Assembly (NCBI RefSeq): GCF_009557055.1
Contig: NZ_CP045649.1
Location: 1,525,501-1,589,500, forward strand
Direction of reading: 5' to 3'
From: Nocardioides sp. dk884
GTDB taxonomy: Bacteria; Actinomycetota; Actinomycetes; Propionibacteriales; Nocardioidaceae
Length of the DNA stretch: 64,000 nucleotides
The notes below the pieces were generated by a model. The model was not told the DNA's origin, searched no databases, and worked only from the letters and a program-made list of their open reading frames with translations. Below, one piece after another: positions 40,211 through 48,989 of this stretch (positions within the stretch are counted from its first letter, which is position 1; every line of letters begins with the position of its first letter). The position numbers were made by a program, and so were the translations under genes.

Positions 40211-40381
40211 ATGAGCAGCACACCCTTCACCCACGCGGACCTCCGGTCCGCGCACGGGGCTGACGGGCCGCCGCGGCGGGTCCGTGAGCAGGCCCGTGAC
40301 GTCGTCGCCGTGATGGCCTTCTCCGCGTCGGTCTCCATCGGCGCAGCCCTTCTCCTCCTCGTCCTGTCCCGGCTCGGCTGA
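40211..40381 (+). CDS. Small membrane protein between mraZ and rsmH
   Basis: A 56-residue protein with a basic cytoplasmic part ([13 protein letters not shown]) and one C-terminal membrane helix ([16 protein letters not shown]). Small membrane proteins at this place are conserved in actinobacterial dcw clusters (SCO2093-like in Streptomyces). It ends 7 nt before rsmH. The 229 bp between mraZ and this gene hold no other convincing frame. Function unknown. Confidence 0.7.
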   Translation: MSSTPFTHADLRSAHGADGPPRRVREQARDVVAVMAFSASVSIGAALLLLVLSRLG

Positions 40382-40388
40382 GGGCGAG

Positions 40389-41378
40389 ATGAGCAGCCCC
40401 CGCCACGTCCCCGTCCTCCTGGACCGGGTCGTCTCCCTCCTCGCCCCCGCGCTCGAGCGCGCCGACGGTGCCGCCCCTGACGGCCGCACCGTCATGGTCG
40501 ACTGCACCCTCGGCCTCGGCGGGCACAGCGAGGCGGTCCTCGAGCGGCTCGACTCCGTGCGGGTCGTCGGCATCGACCGGGACCCCGCCGCGCTCGACCT
40601 GGCTCGCACCCGCCTCGCGCCGTACGGCGACCGGTTCGTCGGCGTGCACGCGGTGTACGACGAGATCGCCGAGGTCGTCGAGGACCTCGGGCTCGACCAC
40701 GTCGACGCCGTCCTGTTCGACCTCGGCGTGTCCTCGATGCAGCTCGACGTGCGCGAGCGCGGCTTCGCCTACGCCGAGGACGCCCCGCTCGACATGCGGA
40801 TGGACGGCACCACCGGACCCACCGCCGCCGACGTGCTCAACACCTACACCCACGCCCAGCTGACCCGCGTGCTGCGCGAGTACGGCGAGGAGAAGTTCGC
40901 CAAGAAGATCGCCGCCGCCGTGGTCCGCGAGCGCGAGAAGGAGCCGTTCACCCGCTCCGGACGCCTCGTGGAGCTGCTGTACGCCGAGATCCCGGCGCCC
41001 GCGCGGCGTACCGGGGGACACCCGGCGAAGCGGACCTTCCAGGCGCTGCGCATGGAGGTCAACGACGAGCTCGCGGTGCTGCGTCGCGCGATGCCGGCCG
41101 CGCTCGGCGTCGTCGGCGTCGGTGGCCGCGTGGTCGTGGAGTCCTACCACTCCCTGGAGGACCGGCTGGTCAAGCAGGCCTTCACCGCCGTCACCCGCAG
41201 CGAGGTGCCGCCGGACCTGCCGTTCGTGCCGGCCGGCAGCGAGCCGCCGTTCCGTCAGGTCACCCGCGGCGCCGAGAAGGCCGACGCGGACGAGACCGCC
41301 CAGAACCCCCGCGCCGCCTCCGTGCGCCTGCGGGCCGTCGAACGTGTTCACCCGTCTTCCCCCGGAGTGATGTCATGA
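40389..41378 (+). CDS. rsmH: 16S rRNA (cytosine1402-N4)-methyltransferase
   Basis: The 329-residue RsmH (MraW) methylates C1402 of 16S rRNA with SAM. It begins with [16 protein letters not shown], then motif [16 protein letters not shown], then [42 protein letters not shown], and the C-terminal [13 protein letters not shown] and [12 protein letters not shown]. Gene order and length are standard. Its stop overlaps the ftsL start as ATGA. Confidence 0.95.
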   Translation: MSSPRHVPVLLDRVVSLLAPALERADGAAPDGRTVMVDCTLGLGGHSEAVLERLDSVRVVGIDRDPAALDLARTRLAPYGDRFVGVHAVYDEIAEVVEDLGLDHVDAVLFDLGVSSMQLDVRERGFAYAEDAPLDMRMDGTTGPTAADVLNTYTHAQLTRVLREYGEEKFAKKIAAAVVREREKEPFTRSGRLVELLYAEIPAPARRTGGHPAKRTFQALRMEVNDELAVLRRAMPAALGVVGVGGRVVVESYHSLEDRLVKQAFTAVTRSEVPPDLPFVPAGSEPPFRQVTRGAEKADADETAQNPRAASVRLRAVERVHPSSPGVMS

Positions 41379-42001
41379 GCAGTCCCGCAGCAGACCCGCG
41401 CCCCTACGGCGCGGTGCGCTCCCGCGTCCCCCGGATAGCCGAGGCCGCGGTCGAGCGGGCGCGGCTCACCGTCGTCCCGCGCGCCCAGGCGGTGCGAGCG
41501 GCGCGCCTGCCCTTCGTGGTGCTGATCAGCGCGATCATGCTCGGCGGGGTGATCGGGCTGTTGATGTTCAACACCTCGATGCAGCAGACGTCGTTCACGG
41601 CCACCACCCTCGAGGGCCGGGCGACCACGCTGCTGGCCCGCGAGCAGGCGCTCACCGCCGAGCTCGAGGAGCTGCGCGACCCCCAGCACCTGGCCAGCGC
41701 CGCGCGCGCCCAGGGGATGCGGACGCCGGTCGCCCCGGCCTTCTTGATGCCCGACGGCACGGTGCGTGGCGAGGCCGTGCCGACCCCCAGCGAGGACGGG
41801 GAGCGGATCACCGGCAAGCTGCCGCCGATGCCGGCGCTCCTCGCGCCCGAGCCGCCCGCACCGGCGGCGCCCGCCGACTCCGGCCGCGACTCCGCTGCGC
41901 AGGACGCGGCCCCGGGTGAGTCCGGCGACACCGGCGCGGGCAGCCGTGAACGGGAGCGCCGAGACGATAGGAAGAACAGGAACGAGCAGAACCGCCGCTG
42001 A
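41375..42001 (+). CDS. ftsL: Cell-division protein FtsL-like
   Basis: The 208-residue bitopic protein has a cytoplasmic N-terminus of about 45 residues, one membrane helix ([20 protein letters not shown], about 47-67), then a leucine-zipper-like coiled coil ([18 protein letters not shown]) and a long Pro/Ala/Arg tail. Sequence conservation in FtsL is low, so identification rests on topology and place between rsmH and ftsI. It would join FtsB and FtsQ in activating FtsW-FtsI. Confidence 0.85.
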   Translation: MSSPAADPRPYGAVRSRVPRIAEAAVERARLTVVPRAQAVRAARLPFVVLISAIMLGGVIGLLMFNTSMQQTSFTATTLEGRATTLLAREQALTAELEELRDPQHLASAARAQGMRTPVAPAFLMPDGTVRGEAVPTPSEDGERITGKLPPMPALLAPEPPAPAAPADSGRDSAAQDAAPGESGDTGAGSRERERRDDRKNRNEQNRR

Positions 42002-42019
42002 CCGAGACCGGAGATCCCC

Positions 42020-43804
42020 GTGCGTCGTACCCCGCAGCAGCGCCCCCGCGGGAGCATGCGTGGCTCGCCCCAGGTCCGCCTGCGCGTCGGCTTCGTGCTG
42101 ATCGCGATGGTGCTCTCGATCTTCGGTGCCCGGCTGGTGCAGCTGCAGGGCCTGGACCCCAACTCCTATGCGCCGATGGCGGCGGCCGAGGGCCTGCGCG
42201 AGATCGTGCTGCCCGCCGAGCGCGGCGACATCCTGGACCGCAACGGCGAGCCGCTCGCCACCTCGGTCGAGGGCTCGATGGTGATCGCGGATCCCGCCCT
42301 CACCACCGAGGACGCCCCCGAGCTGGCCAAGTTCCTCGCGAACCGCCTCGAGGTGGACTACTTCACCGTCCTGGAGCGGCTGCGTGCCGAGGGCAGCCGC
42401 TATGAGTACGTCGCGCGCCAGGTGCCCGCGGCCCGGGCCCAGGCCGTGGTGGACGCCGCGCGCGAGCGCGGGTTCGACGGCCTCACCACCAGCCGCGACC
42501 CGATCCGCACCTACCCCGCCGGCGACGTCGCCGCCAACCTGGTCGGGTTCCTCGGGACCCCGGACCCGGAGGAGGGCGACCAGCCGCTGGCCGGCCTCGA
42601 GCTCGCCTTCGACCAGGTGCTCTCGGGCACCGACGGCTCCGCGCGCTACCAGGTCGGCGCCGGCAACCGGCTGCCGCTGGCCGACAGCACCACCGTCGAC
42701 GCCGTCGACGGCGGTGACCTGACCACGACCATCGACCGCGACCTGCAGTGGTACGCCCAGCGCGTGCTGCGCCAGACCGTCGAGGACTCGGATGCGAAGT
42801 CCGGCTTCGCGGTCGTCATGGACTCGCGCACCGGTGACCTGCTCGCGGTCGCCGACCACCCGACGTTCGACGCCAACAAGCCGGCCGAGTCGGCCAAGGA
42901 CGACCGGATCTCGCGCGCCATGACCGACGTCTACGAGCCCGGATCGGTGCAGAAGGTGCTGACCCTCGGCGCCCTCGTGGACGCCGGCAAGGTCACCCCG
43001 CGCACCCGGATCACCGTGCCGCCGGTGCTCGAGCGCCAGGACCGCCCGATCGGCGACTGGTTCGACCACGGCACGATCCGGCTGACCCTCGCCGGCGTGC
43101 TGGCCAAGTCCTCCAACATCGGCACCGTGCTGGCGGCCGACCAGTTCGCCGAGGGCGAGCTGCGCGACTACCTCACCCGCTTCGGCCTCGGCCAGCGCAC
43201 CGGCATCGGCGTGCTGGGGGAGAGCCCGGGCATCCTGCCCTCGGGCTCGCTGTGGACCAGCCAGACCGAGGACCGCATCGCCTTCGGCCAGTCGCTCTCG
43301 GTCAACGCCGTGCAGATGGCGGCCGCGGTCAACACCATCGCCAACGGCGGGGTCCGCGTCGACCCCAGCCTCATCGAGGGCTCCGCGACGATGAACGACG
43401 GGACCGTCGTCGGCACCGAGCAGGCCGGCACCCGTCGCGTGCTCAGCGAGCGTGCCGCGCACCAGACCGCGGCGATGATGGAGCGGGTCGTGGACCCCGA
43501 GGCCGGGGTCGCCCCGGGTGCGGCGATCCCGGGCTACCGGGTCGCGGGCAAGACCGGCACCGCGCAGGCCGTCGGCGCCGAGTGCGGCTGCTACGACGGC
43601 ACCTTCGACGTCTCCTTCGCCGGGTTCGCCCCCGCCGACGACCCGCGCTTCACCGTCTACGTCGTGGTCAAGGACCCGGGCAACGGTGGTGGCGGCGGCT
43701 CGGTCGCAGGCCCCGCGTTCGCCAAGCTGATGAGCTTCACGCTGCGTCGCTACGGCGTCCCGCCCACCGGCACGGAGCCCTCGAAGCTGCCGGTCGAGTG
43801 GTGA
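42020..43804 (+). CDS. ftsI: Penicillin-binding protein 3 (septal transpeptidase)
   Basis: The 594-residue class B PBP has one N-terminal membrane helix (VRLRVGFVLIAMVLSIFGARL), a PBP-dimer domain (ERGDILDRNGEPLATSVEG) and a transpeptidase domain. Its motifs are S-x-x-K in EPGSVQKVLTLG (about residue 307), S-x-N in AKSSNIG (about 363) and K-T-G in VAGKTGTAQ (about 510). It crosslinks septal peptidoglycan with FtsW. GTG start. Confidence 0.95.
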   Translation: MRRTPQQRPRGSMRGSPQVRLRVGFVLIAMVLSIFGARLVQLQGLDPNSYAPMAAAEGLREIVLPAERGDILDRNGEPLATSVEGSMVIADPALTTEDAPELAKFLANRLEVDYFTVLERLRAEGSRYEYVARQVPAARAQAVVDAARERGFDGLTTSRDPIRTYPAGDVAANLVGFLGTPDPEEGDQPLAGLELAFDQVLSGTDGSARYQVGAGNRLPLADSTTVDAVDGGDLTTTIDRDLQWYAQRVLRQTVEDSDAKSGFAVVMDSRTGDLLAVADHPTFDANKPAESAKDDRISRAMTDVYEPGSVQKVLTLGALVDAGKVTPRTRITVPPVLERQDRPIGDWFDHGTIRLTLAGVLAKSSNIGTVLAADQFAEGELRDYLTRFGLGQRTGIGVLGESPGILPSGSLWTSQTEDRIAFGQSLSVNAVQMAAAVNTIANGGVRVDPSLIEGSATMNDGTVVGTEQAGTRRVLSERAAHQTAAMMERVVDPEAGVAPGAAIPGYRVAGKTGTAQAVGAECGCYDGTFDVSFAGFAPADDPRFTVYVVVKDPGNGGGGGSVAGPAFAKLMSFTLRRYGVPPTGTEPSKLPVEW

Positions 43805-43838
43805 GGGTCCCGTCTCGGAGCGCCGGCCCCGACGGGGG

Positions 43839-43844
43839 TAGCCT
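43839..43844 (+). promoter_or_regulatory. Leaderless -10 box (TAGCCT) for murE
   Basis: TAGCCT then 6 nt then GTG at 43851. It is an internal dcw promoter, in the 46-bp gap after ftsI. Confidence 0.55.
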
Positions 43845-43850
43845 CGACCG

Positions 43851-45395
43851 GTGAGTGACCCGACGACCACCCCCCGTCCGCGCCACCCCGCCCCCGTCGA
43901 CCTCGCGGACCTGGTCCGCTGGACCGTCGCACACGACCCCTCCGCCACCACGCGGGGACGGGTCGAGGGCGTCTCGGTGACCGGAGTGTCCCTCAGCAGC
44001 CAGCGGGTCCGCCCCGGCGACCTGTACGCCGCCCTGCCCGGCGCCCGCGCGCACGGCATCGACTTCGCCGCCGACGCGGTGGCCGCGGGCGCGGTGGCGG
44101 TGCTGACCGACCCGACCGGCGCCGACCGCGCGCCCGCGGGGCTGCCGCTGCTGGTGGTCGCCCACCCGCGCGGCCTGCTCGGCGCGCTCGCGGCGTACGT
44201 CTACGGCGAGCCGGCCCGTGAGCTGCGGATGATCGGCGTGACCGGGACCCAGGGCAAGACGACCACCACCCGGCTGGCCGAGAGCGGCCTGGAGGGCTCG
44301 GGCACCCGGGCCGGCGTCGTCGGCACCGTCGGCACCCGGATCGCCGGCGAGGACGTGCCCACCACCCTCACCACCCCCGAGGCCCCCGACCTGCACGGGC
44401 TGTTCGCGCTGATGCGCGAGCGCGACGTGGCGGCGTGTGCCATGGAGGTCTCCAGCCACGCGCTGGTCATGGGTCGCGTGGACGGCGTGGTCTTCGACGT
44501 CGCGGTCTTCCTCAACCTGGGCCGCGACCACCTGGACTTCCACGGCACCGTGGCTGAGTACTTCGCCGCGAAGGCGTCGCTGTTCACCCCCGAGCGCGCC
44601 CGGCTGGGCCTGGTCAACCTCGACGACGAGCACGGCCGACGCCTGCTCGCCGAGGCCACCGTGCCGGTGCGCACCTTCTCGGCCACCGGCGGCGACGCCG
44701 ACTGGCGCGCCGTCGACGTCGAGCTGCAGGCGGGCGGCTCGCGCTTCACCGTGCTCGGTCCCGACGGGGTGCGCATCGAGGCCGGCGTACCGCTGCCCGG
44801 GGACTTCAACGTCGCCAACGCCCTCGCCGCGATCGCGGCCTGCGCCGAGGCCGGGTTCGACCCGGCTCCGGTGGCCGCGGCCCTCGCCGCCGGGGCCGGC
44901 GTCCCGGGGCGCCTGGAGCGCGTCGAGGCCGGCCAGGACTTCGAGGTCGTCGTCGACTACGCGCACAAGCCCGACGCGGTCGCCGCCGCGATCGCCACGC
45001 TGCGCCCGCTCACCGAGGGCCAGGTCATCGTGGTGCTCGGCGCGGGCGGGGACCGCGACGCCGGCAAGCGCCCGATCATGGCGGGCATCGCCGCGGAGCT
45101 CGCCGACGTGCTGGTGCTCACCGACGACAACCCCCGCACCGAGGACCCCGCCGAGATCCGCGCCCAGATGCGGGCCGGCACCACCGGCGACCACGGCACC
45201 GTGCGCGCGGAGGTCCTCGAGATCGGCGACCGGCGCGAGGCGATCGCGACCGCCCTGCGCCGGGCCGGTCGCGGCGACATCGTGCTGGTGGCCGGCAAGG
45301 GCCACGAGACCGGGCAGGAGATCCACGGGGTGGTCCACCCCTTCGACGACCGCGCGGTGGTCCGCGAGCTGTTGGCCGGGGGAGACCCGGCATGA
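43851..45395 (+). CDS. murE: UDP-MurNAc-tripeptide synthetase (MurE)
   Basis: The 514-residue ligase adds the diamino acid to UDP-MurNAc-L-Ala-D-Glu. It has ATP loop GVTGTQGKTTTTRLAES, EVSSHALVMGRVDGVVFD, the NLGRDHLDFHGTV region, FNVANALAAIAAC, GRLERVEAGQDFEVVVDYAHKPDA, and the substrate-specificity motif DNPRTEDP, the form associated with diaminopimelate rather than lysine. Where murF should follow, only a 45-codon frame is found. Its stop overlaps that frame's ATG as ATGA. Confidence 0.95.
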   Translation: MSDPTTTPRPRHPAPVDLADLVRWTVAHDPSATTRGRVEGVSVTGVSLSSQRVRPGDLYAALPGARAHGIDFAADAVAAGAVAVLTDPTGADRAPAGLPLLVVAHPRGLLGALAAYVYGEPARELRMIGVTGTQGKTTTTRLAESGLEGSGTRAGVVGTVGTRIAGEDVPTTLTTPEAPDLHGLFALMRERDVAACAMEVSSHALVMGRVDGVVFDVAVFLNLGRDHLDFHGTVAEYFAAKASLFTPERARLGLVNLDDEHGRRLLAEATVPVRTFSATGGDADWRAVDVELQAGGSRFTVLGPDGVRIEAGVPLPGDFNVANALAAIAACAEAGFDPAPVAAALAAGAGVPGRLERVEAGQDFEVVVDYAHKPDAVAAAIATLRPLTEGQVIVVLGAGGDRDAGKRPIMAGIAAELADVLVLTDDNPRTEDPAEIRAQMRAGTTGDHGTVRAEVLEIGDRREAIATALRRAGRGDIVLVAGKGHETGQEIHGVVHPFDDRAVVRELLAGGDPA

Positions 45396-45529
45396 CCGAC
45401 GCCACCACCGCGATCGCGCCGGCCCCGGCGAGGGAGCCCCGACGGCGGGCGCCCCATGCGGAAGAATCCCTGGCCGGCACGCACCACCCAGCAGACCCCG
45501 TACAGACAGCAAGCGAGAGGCAGCGATGA
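45392..45529 (+). CDS. 45-codon ORF occupying the murF position
   Basis: Starts with an ATGA overlap on murE and ends with an ATGA overlap on mraY. It encodes a 45-residue Pro/Ala/Arg/His-rich peptide (start M-T-D-A-T-T-A-I-A-P) with no Mur-ligase motif. In most actinobacteria a murF of about 450-480 codons fills this place. The frame could be a translated linker left after loss of murF, holding the coupling from murE to mraY, or a fortuitous frame. I cannot align it with MurF. Confidence 0.4.
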   Translation: MTDATTAIAPAPAREPRRRAPHAEESLAGTHHPADPVQTASERQR

Positions 45530-46596
45530 GAGCGATCCTGATCGGCGGGGGACTCGCGCTGTTGATCTCGCTGCTCGGCACCCGCGTGGCGATCAAGCAG
45601 TTCACCAAGCTCGGCTACGGCCAGGAGATCCGCGACGACGGACCCACGAGCCACCACACCAAGCGCGGCACGCCCACGATGGGCGGCGTGGTGATCATCC
45701 TCGCCACCGTCATCGCCTACTTCGCGGCCAAGCTGCTCACCGGCGACGTGCCGTCGGCCTCCGGGATGCTGCTGCTGTTCCTCTTCGTCGGCATGGGCCT
45801 GGTCGGCTTCCTCGACGACTTCATCAAGATCTACAAGCAGCGCAGCCTGGGCCTGCGCAGCAAGGCCAAGATGGTCGGGCAGACAGTCATCGCCCTGATC
45901 TTCGGTGGCCTGGCGCTGTCGCCCTGGCTGGAGGACTCCCGCGGGGAGACACCCGCCTCGCGTCATCTGTCCTTCCTGCGCGACATCGACCAGTTCGCGC
46001 TGCCGGCGATCGTCGTGCTCGTGCTGATCTGGCTCTTCGTCGCGGGCTTCAGCAACGCCGTCAACCTCACCGACGGCCTCGACGGGCTCGCGGCCGGCGC
46101 CTGCGTGATGGTCTTCGCGGCCTACACGCTGGTCAACATCTGGCAGTTCAACCAGTTCTGCGGCGCCGCTCCCGGCCCGAAGTGCTACGACGTGCGCGAT
46201 CCCCTCGACCTCGCGGTGATCGCCGCGGCGATCACCGGCGCCTGCTTCGGCTTCTTGTGGTGGAACGCCTCGCCGGCCCAGATCTTCATGGGCGACACCG
46301 GCTCCCTGGCGCTGGGCAGCGCCCTCGCCGGCTTCGCGATCCTGACCCGCACCGAGCTGCTGCTCGTCGTCCTCGGCGGCATCTTCGTCGTCGAGACGGT
46401 CTCGGTGATGCTCCAGGTCGGCTACTTCAAGCTCACCGGAGGCAAGCGGATCTTCCGGATGGCACCGATCCACCACCACTTCGAGATGCTCGGGTGGGAG
46501 CAGGTCACGGTGGTCATCCGGTTCTGGATCATCACCGGGCTCTGCGTGGCCACCGGCCTGGGCATCTTCTACGCCGAATGGGTGGCGGGCAGCTGA
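45526..46596 (+). CDS. mraY: Phospho-MurNAc-pentapeptide transferase (MraY)
   Basis: The 356-residue integral membrane enzyme makes lipid I. It has about ten membrane helices, and its cytoplasmic motifs are KRGTPTMGGVVII, FLDDFIKIYKQRSLGLRSKAKM-type DDxxK region, NAVNLTDGLDGLA, GACFGFLWWNASPAQIFMGDTGSLALG (catalytic Asp) and PIHHHFEMLGW. Start ATG at 45526 has GAGAGG upstream and overlaps the preceding small frame. Confidence 0.95.
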   Translation: MRAILIGGGLALLISLLGTRVAIKQFTKLGYGQEIRDDGPTSHHTKRGTPTMGGVVIILATVIAYFAAKLLTGDVPSASGMLLLFLFVGMGLVGFLDDFIKIYKQRSLGLRSKAKMVGQTVIALIFGGLALSPWLEDSRGETPASRHLSFLRDIDQFALPAIVVLVLIWLFVAGFSNAVNLTDGLDGLAAGACVMVFAAYTLVNIWQFNQFCGAAPGPKCYDVRDPLDLAVIAAAITGACFGFLWWNASPAQIFMGDTGSLALGSALAGFAILTRTELLLVVLGGIFVVETVSVMLQVGYFKLTGGKRIFRMAPIHHHFEMLGWEQVTVVIRFWIITGLCVATGLGIFYAEWVAGS

Positions 46597-47609
46597 TGGA
46601 CACCCCCGACCTCGAGACCCTCGGGCAGCGCGACTCCTGGGCCGGCGTGCGCGCGGTCGTCGCCGGCTTCGGCCCCGGCGGCTTCGCGGCCGCCGACAAC
46701 CTGCTCCACCTCGGCGCCGACGTGCTGGCCCTCGACGAGGAGCCCGGCGACACCGAGCGCACCGAGCGCGCGGAGCTGCTCGAGGTCCTCGGCGCCCGGG
46801 TCCGGCTGGGCGCGGGCAGCACCGCCACGCTGCCCGAGGACGTCGACGTGCTCGTCGTCCAGGGTGACCCGACCGCACCGACCCCGCTCGTCACCGCCGC
46901 CCGCGAGCGCGGCGTACCGGTGTGGGGCGAGGTCGACCTCGCCTGGCGGCTGCGCGCCCCCGACTCGCAGACGCCGTGGCTGTGCGTGACCGGCGCGACC
47001 GGCACCGCCCAGACCGTCCGGCTGCTGGACGCGATGCTGCGCGCCGCCGGGCTGCGCTCGCTGGCCGTCGGGCAGGGCGGGCTGCCGGTGGTCGAGGCGG
47101 TCATGGACCCCGAGACGTACGACGTGCTGGCGGTCGGGTTGACCCCTGCCCAGCTCCGCGGAGCCGGCGGCCTGCAGGCCGACTCGGCGGCGGTGCTCGC
47201 CGTCCCCGACGCCGACAGCCCCGGCGCCAGGGCCGACCGGCTCGCGATGGGACGTGTCTACGACCAGGTCCGGGTGGCCTGCGTCTACGCCGTCGCCGAT
47301 CCCGGCACCGAGGAGCTGGTGCTCGAGGCCGACGTCCGCGAGGGCGCCCGGGCGATCGGGGTGACGCTCGGCATGCCCGGTGTCGGCATGCTCGGGCTCG
47401 TCGAGGACCTGGTCGCGGACCGGGCGTTCATCGAGGAGCGGGCGACCAGCGCCGCGGAGCTCTGCACGCTCGCCGACCTGCCGGTGGACGACGTCGCCGC
47501 GGAGCCGGAGACGGTGCGCAACGTGCTGGCGGCCGCCGCGCTCGCGCGCGCCGTGGGCGCGCCCCGCGCTGCCGTGCGCGACGGCCTGCGCGCCGCGCCG
47601 CGCGACTGA
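46596..47609 (+). CDS. Degenerate MurD-like protein (predicted pseudo-ligase, truncated)
   Basis: In the murD position between mraY and ftsW, a 337-residue frame retains domain 1 (VVAGFGPGGFAAADNLLHLG, GVPVWGEVDLAWRL) and parts of domain 2 (ACVYAVADPGTEELV, MLGLVEDLVADRAF, TSAAELCTLADL) of actinobacterial MurD. The ATP loop, normally GTNGKTT, reads TGATGTAQT (about 132-140): Lys and first Thr are lost. ELSSFQ reads VGLTPAQL, the DHLDWHG region reads PDADSPGARADR, and the glutamate-binding third domain is absent (family length about 450-480). The frame is uninterrupted, and coding bias is normal. It cannot be an active ligase, but may keep a structural or UDP-substrate role. Start overlaps mraY by one base. 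Confidence 0.85.
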   Translation: MDTPDLETLGQRDSWAGVRAVVAGFGPGGFAAADNLLHLGADVLALDEEPGDTERTERAELLEVLGARVRLGAGSTATLPEDVDVLVVQGDPTAPTPLVTAARERGVPVWGEVDLAWRLRAPDSQTPWLCVTGATGTAQTVRLLDAMLRAAGLRSLAVGQGGLPVVEAVMDPETYDVLAVGLTPAQLRGAGGLQADSAAVLAVPDADSPGARADRLAMGRVYDQVRVACVYAVADPGTEELVLEADVREGARAIGVTLGMPGVGMLGLVEDLVADRAFIEERATSAAELCTLADLPVDDVAAEPETVRNVLAAAALARAVGAPRAAVRDGLRAAPRD

Positions 47610-47719
47610 GCGTCGGTGCCGGCGCGCCACGACACGCGCCCCGGGTTGCCGCCGATCGGCACCGGCGACGGCGAGACTTGACCCTGCACGTCGATCGAGC
47701 CGACCGGGAAGGGGCCTGC

Positions 47720-48970
47720 GTGACGACCACCGCGAACCCGCCCACCCGCGAGGGCAAGCAGGTCGCCCCACCGGGCCGGCTGGGTTGGCTGGCCTCGGCG
47801 CGGGCCGCGCTGCGCAGCCCGCTGGCGCCGTACTACCTGCTGCTGGGCGCCTCGGCGCTGCTGCTGACCATCGGCCTGATCATGGTGCTCAGCGCCTCCA
47901 GCGTCTACAGCTACAAGACCCACGACGGCGACTCCTACGCCGTGGTCAAGCGCCAGCTGATGTGGGTGCTGATCGCGCTGCCGCTCGCCTGGCTGGCCAG
48001 CCGGGTGCCGCTGCGGCTGATCCGTGGGCTCACCTTCCCCGCGTACATCTTCTCCCTGGTGCTGCTGCTCGCGACCGCGCTCTTCGGCATCGTGATCAAC
48101 GGCAACAAGAACTGGCTGGCGCTCGGGCCGCTGGTCATCCAGCCCGCCGAGATCGCCAAGCTGGCGCTGGTGCTGTGGGCGGCGCACGTCTACGCCAACA
48201 AGGAGCGCCGCCTCGGCGAGCTGTGGCACATGATCCTGCCGGTGGTCCCGGGCCTGGCGATCGCGACGGTCCTGGTGGTCGTCGGCCGTGACCTGGGCAC
48301 CGCGCTGGTGTTCATGTCGATCGGGGTCGGGCTGCTGTTCGTGGCGGGTGCGCCGCGGCGCTTCTTCACGATCTGCATCCTCGGGCTCGGCGCGGCCGTG
48401 CTCGCGCTCGCGACCGGCAACTCCGAGCGGATGGGGCGCATCCTCAACTTCGCCGACCCGTTCAAGGACTTCCACGACGCGGGCTGGCAGCCCGCGCACG
48501 GGCTCTACGCGCTGTCCTCCGGCGGCTGGCTGGGCCAGGGCATCGGCTACAGCCGCCAGAAGTGGGGCGACCTGCCCGAGGCCCACACCGACTTCATCTT
48601 CGCGGTGCTCGGCGAGGAGCTCGGGTTGATCGGCACGCTGCTGGTCATCGGGCTGTTCCTCACCATCGCCTACGCCGCGGTGCGGGTGGCGCGGGAGACC
48701 CGCGACCCGTTCGTGCGCTACGCCAGCTTCGGCATCGTGGTCTGGCTGCTCGGGCAGATGATGATCAACGTCGGCATGGTGCTGGCGCTGCTGCCGGTCA
48801 TCGGCATCCCGCTGCCGCTCGTCTCCTACGGCGGCTCGGCGCTGGTGCCTTCCCTGGTCGCGCTGGGGCTGCTGATCGGCTTCGCGCGCCGGGAGCCGAC
48901 CGCGGCGCGCATTCTCTCGCAGCGCAAACGAGGCCGTCCGGCGGGTCTGTCCGCGCTCACGCACCGGTGA
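47720..48970 (+). CDS. ftsW: Septal peptidoglycan polymerase FtsW
   Basis: The 416-residue SEDS-family protein with ten predicted membrane helices polymerises lipid II at the septum with FtsI. It contains GLIMVLSASSV, NKNWLALGPLVIQPAEIAKLAL, GRDLGTALVFMSIGVGLLFVAG, GIGYSRQKWGDLPEAHTDFIFAVLGEELGL (catalytic Asp region) and PLPLVSYGGSALV. GTG at 47720 is preceded by GGGAAGGGG. It is 110 bp after the murD-like gene. Confidence 0.94.
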   Translation: MTTTANPPTREGKQVAPPGRLGWLASARAALRSPLAPYYLLLGASALLLTIGLIMVLSASSVYSYKTHDGDSYAVVKRQLMWVLIALPLAWLASRVPLRLIRGLTFPAYIFSLVLLLATALFGIVINGNKNWLALGPLVIQPAEIAKLALVLWAAHVYANKERRLGELWHMILPVVPGLAIATVLVVVGRDLGTALVFMSIGVGLLFVAGAPRRFFTICILGLGAAVLALATGNSERMGRILNFADPFKDFHDAGWQPAHGLYALSSGGWLGQGIGYSRQKWGDLPEAHTDFIFAVLGEELGLIGTLLVIGLFLTIAYAAVRVARETRDPFVRYASFGIVVWLLGQMMINVGMVLALLPVIGIPLPLVSYGGSALVPSLVALGLLIGFARREPTAARILSQRKRGRPAGLSALTHR

Positions 48971-48975
48971 CTTCC

Positions 48976-48981
48976 TAGAGT
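48976..48981 (+). promoter_or_regulatory. Possible leaderless -10 box (TAGAGT) for murG
   Basis: TAGAGT then 8 nt then ATG at 48990; slightly long spacing compared with the rest of the set. Confidence 0.35.
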
Positions 48982-48989
48982 TGGCCCCG

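Noticed and set aside
41348..44059. Very long (about 900-codon) open frame on the minus strand across rsmH, ftsL, ftsI and murE
   Set aside because: It is antisense to four well-supported genes and shows low-complexity composition driven by high GC third positions; no domain is readable.
46596..47609. The murD defect as a simple sequencing error or frameshift
   Set aside because: Domains 1 and 2 stay in the same frame from start to stop, and several separate motifs are substituted, not shifted, so a single error cannot explain it.
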